Assembly: GCA_022478985.1 (NCBI GenBank) | Contig: JAKSZP010010597.1 | Coordinates: 124,001-188,000 of the forward strand | Direction: 5' to 3' | DNA from: Massospora cicadina | Taxonomy: Eukaryota; Entomophthoromycota; Entomophthoromycetes; Entomophthorales; Entomophthoraceae | DNA length: 64,000 nt | Shown: positions 56,658 to 64,000 of the stretch, piece after piece | Position numbering within the stretch: position 1 is the first letter of the stretch | Layout: the number at the start of each line of letters is the position of its first letter | Position numbers and translations under genes: made by a program | Notes under the pieces: generated by a model | The model's database searches: none | What the model was told of the DNA's origin: nothing | Seen by the model: only the letters and a program-made list of their open reading frames with translations

Positions 56658-58103
56658 ATGTCAGGGAGCAGTTGGGAAAGTCAGGTAAGAGGAGCAGGTG
56701 GAAGGCCCGCGGCCTCCAACGTTCAAAAATGCCCCAGAGAAACCGGCGGAATAGACAAAAATTTTAAAAGATTGGTGGTCACTATTTCCCCAGAAATACT
56801 CACATGGCAAGCATGATGCAACCAGTACATCAACACGCCGCACTCCCAGCCACTTTTGTCGGTGGAATATGGAGTCCGCGCGTTTCTGGACATCCAACAA
56901 ACAACTTTATGGGATAAATTTTGTGAAGATGTGCACACCTTTTTCCCAACTGCAGTGTATGTCACACATCACTCAATGTCACACGGTTGACTGGACCTAG
57001 GTTTCAAAAACAAAGAGGCAGCAGATGAGGCTGCTGCGATGCATGTAGTGGTCAACCTCCCCAAAGGGCAATGTGTCATCAAAACCAAATGCACCAGATG
57101 GACAAAATCAAGCCAAATTTTCCTCACATTTGACTTTTTGCCTACTACGGTAAAACGTGACATTTTGGAACAGCACCTGAAAGATGGTTTCGCCACATAT
57201 GGCGAAATACAATCTTTCAAAATGCAATGCTTCACGCTGATGCCACACCTGTGCACTGGCAAAGTCATTGCAGTTCTGACCCCAACTGAGGAGATCGCAA
57301 AGGACCTAACCCAGATCCCGCACTCCACTTTTGTTAATATCAAAGGGCATACCACCCATTCCGGGTGACCGTGGACAGCGCGCCCCCCATCTGCACCCAC
57401 TGTGGCGCTTTCAGCCATAAGGCGCACGCATGCCCCACCAAGGAGGGCGTCACATTCCAAGAGCACCCCTCAGTGGCCATGGCCAATGGAGAGGCGCACT
57501 ATGAACCAACTGCAAGCACCAAGGAGGCTTTCCCGTGGGGAGCACAAGGCTGCTACCTACTGGTAAATCCCATCTCCCCGCAAGAGTGGAAGATGGCCAA
57601 GCAGGCCCGCAGGGCTGCAGCAAAGGAAGCGGCCAAAGTCACCACCGCTATCCCACACTCCCATCGCTAGGAGGACATCAAAACCTTCGCGGTGGAAGAA
57701 AATTGGGATTCCATCATCCACACAGATGGGGAAGCCCATGCCAATTGGGCCACCCAATCTGAGGATCCAATGGTGGATTTGATCTCACTCAATCATTGCA
57801 ACCAAGCTCTGGTCAAAACCGACCTGGGGCAAATCTGACCAAATTTTTTTTTTCTTTGACCAGAACATTGATGCACCGCAATCACCCGCATCTGCACCAC
57901 AAAAAAATCAATTACTTTGGGGAAACAAAAAGCGAAGGCAAAAGCCAATGCAAACCTCTCTGCTAAAATCAACAAAAATCCTGATAGCATTGCTGCTAAC
58001 ACTCGTGCTGCTGTGAAGGCCCATGAGGATCTAGATGAGGCTAGTGGGCCCAGGTGCCCACCCCCTCGCACCTAAGGTACGATGGGTGAAACCTTCACTT
58101 TAG
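56658..58103 (+). pseudogene. LINE-1a ORF1 of copy M, broken
   Basis: The ATG at 56658 reads MSGSSWESQVRGAGGRPAAS and on into TISPEILTWQA, then meets TGA at 56810 (CGA or TGC in relatives). The middle domain FKNKEAADEAAAMHVVVNL is at 57003-57060. LPTTVKRDILEQHLKDGF and LMPHLCTGKVIAVLTPTEEI lie in a 109-codon open stretch (57039-57368). The knuckle CTHCGAFSHKAHAC (about 57390-57435) is intact in the next stretch. A TAG near 57668 and a T-run near 57843 break the C-terminal part. The final TAG (58101-58103) overlaps the ORF2 ATG by 22 bases. Confidence 0.83.
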
Positions 58104-59419
58104 GGACGTTGAATATCGCCAGACTTAAGGCCTCGCCATCTTGGGTTAGGAAACTGAGTTTTTTACAACAAAATTTACCCATGGATATCCTGGCCATCCA
58201 GGAGTCCCACTATCTATGAGGTTCCGAGGAGGCTTGAAAATCCATGCTCCTACCATCCCTATCCTTTTGGTCAGAGCAATGTGGGGTGCTAGTTTGGAGA
58301 AACAATCTCTTCAAATTTGTATCATTAGAAACATTCCTAAATGGCTGAGTTCTCGTTGTCACTTTCTTGTGGGCCAACATAGTGCACGCAATCGTCAATA
58401 TCTATGCCCCAAACGGTGCACATGAGCGTCAGGAATTTTTCTCATCAGTCAAATCCCTCCCGCTACCCCCAAACCCGTTCATAGTTGGTGACATGAACTG
58501 TTGGCTAAACACACCAACAGACTGGTGGCCTTCCTCACCCCATGCCACCCAGGGTCACGTAGAACTGCGCGTTCTAAAGGCCACCCTCAGGCTAATGGAT
58601 GCACTGCCACGACATGCCCCACTGCTCGAAAACATGACGCGCCCCCACAACCCACAACGGCCAACTAAGGTCCATGACCTGCATCAACCTTATCCTAATG
58701 CCAGTGAAATTCCAACCCCACATCTCCCACTTCAAAACAACAAAAATGGAATTCTCTGACCACCGACTGGTCTTGATAATCTACCACCTACCCACCACAG
58801 TGGCCAGGGCCCCACATTGGTGCAAGCTCCGCCCCCCTGAACTTGCGTCGCCAAGATTTTCCACTTGGGTGGAAGAAGCAACTTTGACAAAAGAGTTTGT
58901 AACACCATTCTGCGTGGACCCCATCTCCACATGGGCAACCTTCAAAGAGGATACCATTTTCCACTCTCGCCACCTCTCCTCCAGACGCTCACGAGCCACA
59001 TCAGCGATAATTTATGTGCTCTGGCAGAATTGGCACACCTGGAGTCCAATATCCCCGCTACAGGATACAGCCCTGCATGGGACCAGAAATGGGAAGAAGC
59101 AGCCGCCCACCTCAACGCGCTCGAAAGACAACACAAACATTGGGTTTGTGTTCACTACAGGGCCAAACGCATCACAAAGGGTGACAAGTGCACTGGCTAC
59201 TTTTTTAAAAAAAAATTGCACCACACCAGAGCGTGGCCTACACACAGGTGCGAAGATCGGAAGATTACACCGCGGATATGCCAGCTGAAGTGGCAATCAA
59301 AACACAGAAGTATTACTCCAAGTTATACCAATCTGATCTAATTCAGCTGGCTGAAGTGGCAGAATTTATCAACTGAGCCCACATCTGCAAGTTTCTTGAT
59401 ACCCGGAAATAATGAATTT
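58082..59419 (+). pseudogene. LINE-1a ORF2 of copy M, endonuclease half
   Basis: The ATG at 58082 (MGETFTLGTLNIARLKAS) reads into DILAIQESHYL, then meets the TGA shared with B, K and O; the shared TGA after FLNG is also present. The endonuclease core VGDMNCWLNTPTDWW is in a 130-codon open stretch (58367-58759), followed by SDHRLVLIIYHLP (58755-58795) and the linker with HRVCVQYRAK-like sequence (HWVCVHYRAKRI, about 59135-59175). The coding sequence ends at the inversion junction. Confidence 0.85.
59406..59419. repeat. Inverted 14-mer at the M/N junction, left copy
   Basis: GAAATAATGAATTT at 59406-59419. Its reverse complement is at 61855-61868. Both belong to the same LINE-1 position, the stretch between linker and RT. 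They flank the N segment as inverted repeats. Confidence 0.85.
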
Positions 59420-59538
59420 AAATTTTTTAAATTTTTTAAATTTATTGTGGGGAAGGCCGACCATGGGATGGACACTTCTGAATATGACTCAGAAGAGACA
59501 AAACTTTGTACCAGGGGAGGCACCCCAGAGAAGCGATG

Positions 59539-61868
59539 CTATCTCTTGTTGCCAGCGGGAACGCCACTTATGGGGAGGGGAGGGAACGTGTGAAGGGGCT
59601 GTAGCCACTATTGAGCACGTGTGGAGGAAGGGGTCTGATTTGATGAACCAGACTGGGAACCAGGAGGAGACCAGCTGTCAGCGACGCGGTGGGAGATATC
59701 CAAACATCCATGCTTGAAAGTGGTCCACCAAATGAGACCGGAATCTGTGGACAGCTTCTGGAAGGGTGGGGATGGAGCCAGCGATGGCATCCAAGACAAT
59801 CGTGTATATAGTCCACATGGCGATTGCAACCATCAGAGCACGGAGGGAGGATGGGAGGGGGAGGCCATTGATGAAGCAAACATATCTCTTGACAGACTGA
59901 AGGGATTTGTTTGATCTTGGCCTAGCAGATGTTGGACTTCGCGCCATATCACTTTAGAGGTGAGGCACTTCTCCAGGCGGTGGAAAGCGTTCCATACTGG
60001 CCACACATGACACAGGATAAGTGTAAAGCGTTAGAGAGCTCAGCTGTACGATACACCCACCTCAGGCAGCGCCACACATGCGAGCGGACTTGAGGCTGCA
60101 ACAGAGGGTGGTGTGCGTATTTCCAGATAGTCTTTTGGGTCTCAGTGGAATAAGGGATGTCCATCATGTCCAGGTAGTCCACCCTGGATAGGACTTGGGG
60201 TTGAATGTGGATCACGACATCATGGATGGGTAGCCCCTGTACCTCTTGTGTGAACTGAGGAGAGGGGCGGCCTCTTCAGGTTATATGTCCACTAATATGG
60301 ATTCTCCACTCTGCGCTTCGCATGGAGAGTAGTATTTGTTTGTAGTGGGTTTTAGTCCCGTGAGGACCTGTGGCCGATGTGTGTGATGCGAGGTATTTCA
60401 TCAGGAAGTGTGGGTTTGATGGATTGTTGAGGCCCAAGGCTCGGGAGAAGTTGGAGCGGGCCGCGTGGGACCAGTGTTGGGATGGGAGTGTAGGAGCAGT
60501 GATGGCCGCGATCCAGGTGCCCAGGACCTTGGCAGCATGGGCTTTGAAGTCAAGCAGGCCCATGCCACCTTGATGATGAGGGCCAAACATGACCTCTAGA
60601 CGTACTGGTGGAGGGCGGCCTGACCAAAGCCATCCTTGCAGCAAAACATACAGGGATTTGAAGAAGCTTGGGGAGAAAGGGGATGGCGTGGGCTCCGAAC
60701 CAGACTTTGGATAGGAGCATAGAGTTGGCAAGAACAACCCTGCCAGTGAGGGTAGTAGGGTGGGCTCTAAGGGAGGCGATTCTCTTCGTCACGTTGTCCA
60801 GTATACGGCACTACATTACTGCTGATGCGTATCCGCCTGCCTCCATCCACACGCCCAGATGGCGTACCAGTCCTATGGTAGGACGTGGCACAAAGGGGAG
60901 CACCAGTGGAGCGGTGTGGGGTGAGTTAGTAAGGCGTGGATGTGGGCGAGCAGAAAGGCTGGGTTGGGAACTAGTTGCTGGGGCCCAGCAGTTCTAAACC
61001 AACCAAGGAGGATGATTTCAGTTTTGGAGGCTTTCAGTGCCGCGTTGCTTACCCGGCTTTATTCCATGATGAGGGCTTCAAGCGCGCATGCATCTTTGTT
61101 ATTAGACAACCCCACCACGCAATCATCTGCAAATGCCATCATCTTGAATGGGGTTTGGCCTGGCACATGGACCCCAGTGAGGTGGGCGTTCACATTTCGC
61201 AGTAGTGGGTCAAGGCTGAAGTTGTATAAGAGTGGGTTGAGGGGGTCCCCTTGTCGCAAGCCCCTTTGAGGGTGGACTACTTCTGTTGGGAAGCCAAGGC
61301 CACATACTGCCATTGTTGCAGCTTCCGTGAGCAGCATCACCCAGTTGATGAAGCGAAGGGGTAAGCAAAATTGATGGAGGCAGGACCTGAGGTATTCCCA
61401 GTTCACTCTATCATAGGCCTTCTGTTGGTCCAAGAATACAAGTGCCACAGAGGCTGTGGACTGAAATGCATTAGCCACAGGTGCACGTCATCCCAAATTG
61501 ACCTTCTGGGTATGAAGCTGAATTGCTCTGGGGAGATGGTGGCAGATGCTATAATCCCTAAATGGTTAGCAATGATTTTTGTTAAAAAATTTTGTGTCTG
61601 TGTTGGTTAAAGAAATGGGGCGCCAGTTGGCTAAGTCTAGCTTATCCCCTTTCTTGAAAAGTGTGATAGCAAAGGCCTCACGTCCTCCTGGTAGGAGGCG
61701 CGATTCCAGAAAGCTCTGGTTAAGTGAAGCAAGAAGTATTGGGGATATATATTTGAAATATTTTTTGTAGAAAACATATGGAATGCCATCTGGGCCTGGG
61801 CATTTTCGGTTTGGCACGCTGCAAATGGCTGTCCATAATTTGTTTGGAGTAATTAAATTCATTATTTC
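59539..61868 (-). pseudogene. LINE-1a ORF2 of copy N, RT half
   Basis: RT fingers with KCPGPDGIPYVFYKKYF and LANWRPISLTNTD are at 61620-61850. One open stretch (61059-61478) holds motif A FLDQQKAYDRVNWEY, motif B GLRQGDPLNPLLYN and motif C AFADDCVVGL, so the catalytic core is intact. The C-terminal region HHPLLQPQVRSHVWRCLRW is near 60060-60120. The finger is frameshifted after CVMCGQYGTL (about 60000). The family stop position is near 59539, with a frame slip before it. Confidence 0.85.
61855..61868. repeat. Inverted 14-mer at the N/O side, right copy
   Basis: AAATTCATTATTTC, the reverse complement of 59406-59419. Eight bases later the 5' pyrimidine tract of O begins. Confidence 0.85.
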
Positions 61869-61968
61869 TGATAAAACTTTTCTTTCTCGTTGCAAACACT
61901 TTTGCAACCCATATAATTCAAGACTAAATCTAGTTTGATAATCTCATAGAGGGGATTAGTCTGCGCCC

Positions 61969-63406
61969 ATGTCTGGGAGCAGTTGGGCAAGCAAGGCAAG
62001 AGGAGCAGGCGGAAGGCCCACGGCCTCTAACGTTCAAAACGCCCCAGAGAATCTGGTGGAATGGAAAAAAATCTAAATAAACTGGCAGTCACAATTTTCC
62101 TGGAGATACTCACGCGGCAAGCACAATGCAACAAGTACATCAACACGCCACACTCCCAGCCACTTTTTGTCGGTGGAATTCTGAGTCCATGTGTATCTGG
62201 ACATCCAAAGAATGCCCTATGGGAAAAAATTTTTGAAGATGTACACAAAATTTTTCTGACCACAGTGTACGTTGCACCTCACTCCATGCTGCGCGGTTGG
62301 CTGGACCTAGGTTTTATAAGCAAAATAGCAGCAGACGAGGCTGCAGTGGTGCACATAGTGGTTGACCTCCCCAAAGGGCAACAGGTCATCGAAACCAAAT
62401 GCACCAGATGGACAAAATCAAACCAAATTTTCCTCAAGTTTGATTTTTTGCCTACTACGGTAAAACGTGATATTTTGGAACAACACCTGAAAGATGGTCT
62501 CGCCATATATGGCGAAATACAGTCTTTTGAAATGCAACGTTTTATGCTGATGCCACACCTGTGCACTGGCAAAGCCATCGCAGTTCTGACCCCAACTGAG
62601 GAGATCATGAAGGACCTAACCCAGATCCCGCACTCCACCTTTATTGACATTGCAGGGCATACCACCCACCCATTCTGGGTAACCGTGGACAGCGCGCCCC
62701 CATTTGCACCCACTGTGATGCGTTCGGCCATAAGGCGCACGTGTGCCCCATCAAGGAGGGCATCACATTCCAAGAGCACCCCTTGGCGGCCATGGCCAGT
62801 GGAGAGGCGCACTACGAACCAACCGCAAGCACCAAGGAGGCTTTCCCATGGGGAGCACAAGGCTGCTACCTACTGGTAAAGCCAATCTCCCCGCAGGAGC
62901 GAGAGAAGGCCAAGCAGGCCCATAGGGCCACAGCCAAGGAAGCGGCCATGGCCACCACCACCATCCCACAATCACAATGCCAGGGGGACATGGAGACCTT
63001 CGCGGTGGAAGCAACTTTGGAATCCATCACCCAATCAGATTGGGAGGCCCATGCTGAGTGGGCCACTCAATCTGAGGATCCGATGGGAGATTCAATCTCA
63101 CCCAATCGCTGCACCCAAGCTCCGGTCAAAACTGACTTGGGACCTATCCCAACTGAAAAAAAAAATTTTGCCCCAATTGATGGTGCACCGAACTTATCTG
63201 CACCATAAAAAATTCGTCTGACGTCGGGAAAAAAAGCGAAGGCCAAAGCCAACGTGACACTTTCCACAAAAATTAATAGAAACCCCAATAGCGTTGCTGC
63301 TAACACCCGCGCTGCTGTGAAGGCCTGTGGGGACCTGGAAGAGGCTGGTGGGCCCGGGGGCCCACCCCTCACAACTAAGGTGCGATGGGGGAAACCTTCA
63401 CTCTAG
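61969..63406 (+). pseudogene. LINE-1a ORF1 of copy O, long open but frameshifted
   Basis: The ATG at 61969 (MSGSSWASKARGAGGRP) meets TAA near 62074. The next frame is open for 272 codons (62061-62879) with LRGWLDLGFISKIAADEAA (about 62290-62340), LPTTVKRDILEQHLKDGL (62445-62500) and LMPHLCTGKAIAVLTPTEEI (62545-62610). The knuckle near 62695-62740 is split by a frame slip. The C-terminal part is open at 62741-63208 and stops at 63208; after a slip the Lys/Ala-rich tail runs to the TAG at 63404-63406, overlapping the ORF2 ATG (63385) by 22 bases. Confidence 0.84.
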
Positions 63407-64000
63407 GGACACTGAATATCGCCGGACTCAAGGCCTCCCCATCCCAGGCTAGGAAACTGAGTTTTTTACAAAACAATTTACTTGTGGATATCCTGGCCAT
63501 CCAGGAGTCCCACTGTCCATGAGGTTCTGAGGAAGCTTGGAAAACAATGCTCCTACCATCCCTATCCTTTTGGTCAAAGCACTGTGTGGTGCTAATTCAG
63601 AAAAACAATTTTTTTCAAATTCATATCCTCAGAAACATTCCTAAATGGCTGAGTGCTCGTTGTCACCTTCTCGTGGGCCAATGTTGCGCACACAATCATC
63701 AACATTTACGCCCCAAACGGTGCACATGAGCATCGGGAATTTTTCTCATTGGTCAAATCCCTCCCGCTACCCCCTGATTCTTTTCTAGTTGGTGACATGA
63801 ACTGTTGGCTAACCTCACTAATGGACCGGTGGCCGCTATCACCCCACGCCCCACAGGGTCACGTAGAACTACGCGTTCTAAAAGCCACCTTGGGTTAATG
63901 GATGCGCTGCCATGACATGCCCCACTGCTCGAAAACATGATGTGTCCCCACATCCACAATGGCCAATTAAGGTCCATGACCCGCATCGACCTTATTCTAA
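63385..64000 (+). pseudogene. LINE-1a ORF2 of copy O, endonuclease start
   Basis: The ATG at 63385 reads MGETFTLGTLNIAGLKAS in frame to DILAIQESHCP, then meets the TGA shared with B, K and M (C has CAA). The second shared TGA follows FLNG near 63651. The endonuclease core continues with IINIYAPNGAHEHREFF and VGDMNCWLTSLMDRW in an open stretch at 63653-63898. Cut by the window end. Confidence 0.85.

Larger units (their letters stand above)
56566..59419 (+). mobile_element. LINE-1a copy M, 5' half
   Basis: LINE-1 on the plus strand from its 5' pyrimidine tract (cttttctatctcattgcaat) through ORF1, the endonuclease and the RT linker. It breaks off at GAAATAATGAATTT (59406-59419), just before the RT domain. 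It is followed directly by the 3' end of N on the opposite strand. M plus N together (2.85 + 2.45 kb) equal one full element. Confidence 0.9.
59420..61870 (-). mobile_element. LINE-1a copy N, 3' half in inverted orientation
   Basis: LINE-1 3' half on the minus strand. The left end has the 3' tail (AAATTTAAAAAATTT on the minus strand) and the terminal block; the right end starts at GAAATAATGAATTT on the minus strand, exactly where M stops. No direct target duplication flanks it. It is best read as the inverted 3' half of M. Its right neighbour is the 5' end of O. Confidence 0.87.
61877..64000 (+). mobile_element. LINE-1a copy O, 5' part, cut by window end
   Basis: LINE-1 on the plus strand from cttttctttctcgttgcaaa through the 5' UTR, ORF1 and the start of the ORF2 endonuclease. 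It runs off the window, so its 3' part is unknown. It lies in the same orientation as M and directly follows the N segment. Confidence 0.92.

Noticed and set aside
59406..61868. N as an independent LINE-1 insertion into M.
   Set aside because: A target-primed insertion would leave direct duplications. Only an inverted 14-mer is present, and M has no continuation on the far side of N.
1..64000. Host genes, tRNA or rRNA genes, and bacterial-type operons.
   Set aside because: No such signal was seen. All recognisable protein motifs belong to LINE or gypsy proteins, and the remaining gaps are short AT-rich slivers.

Overview
This 64-kb window is eukaryotic and consists almost entirely of retrotransposons. 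I found no host protein-coding gene, rRNA or tRNA. The organism cannot be fixed from the window. The mix of L1/Tx1-type LINEs (CCHC ORF1; ORF2 with an endonuclease, a reverse transcriptase and a C-terminal CCHC finger) with one AT-rich Ty3/gypsy element would suit a repeat-inflated fungal or fungus-like protist genome; this is a low-confidence guess. Every element is damaged by frameshifts, stops or nested insertions, so all coding regions are called as pseudogenes.

Four LINE-type families can be told apart. LINE-1a/1b (about 5.3 kb) has copies A (1-5618, -), B (5649-10909, -), C (10925-16196, -), D (-, split into 16321-18744 and 23946-26795), K (44070-49340, -), M (56566-59419, +), N (59420-61870, -) and O (61877-64000, +, cut by the window edge). 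LINE-2 (about 5.2 kb) has copies E (18745-23940, +), I (37293-42530, -) and L (50113-55378, -). LINE-3 (about 6.45 kb) has one long copy H (29576-36026, -) and one 21-bp stub (24945-24965). The fourth, called HALF here, is a roughly 1.9-kb element that encodes only an ORF1-like CCHC protein and ends with the same 3' sequence as LINE-2. Its copies are G1 (26855-28770, -) and G2 (-, split into 28907-29575 and 36027-37282).

The oldest visible layer is a Ty3/gypsy element (J, -). It now survives as separated fragments: protease and RT N-terminus at 55379-56565, RT at 49341-50112, RNase H and integrase at 42531-44069, and probable downstream AT-rich remnants at 28771-28906 and 26796-26854. It was cut in turn by L, K, G2 (itself cut by H), I, G1, probably D (itself cut by E), and M. 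Target-site duplications support several of these steps: 17 bp for K, 16-17 bp for H, 17 bp for the stub, and degenerate ones for L, E, G1 and G2/I.

The left arm (A, B, C) is a head-to-tail run of LINE-1 copies separated by copies of one AT-rich target sequence. At the right end, M (5' half, +) and N (3' half, -) meet at the same LINE-1 position and look like one full-length element whose 3' half has been inverted.

The most interesting points are the ORF1-only HALF element with a LINE-2 3' end, repeated reuse of the same target sites, the 21-bp LINE-3 insertion, and identical premature stops in separately inserted LINE-1 copies, which suggests that defective copies were mobilised.
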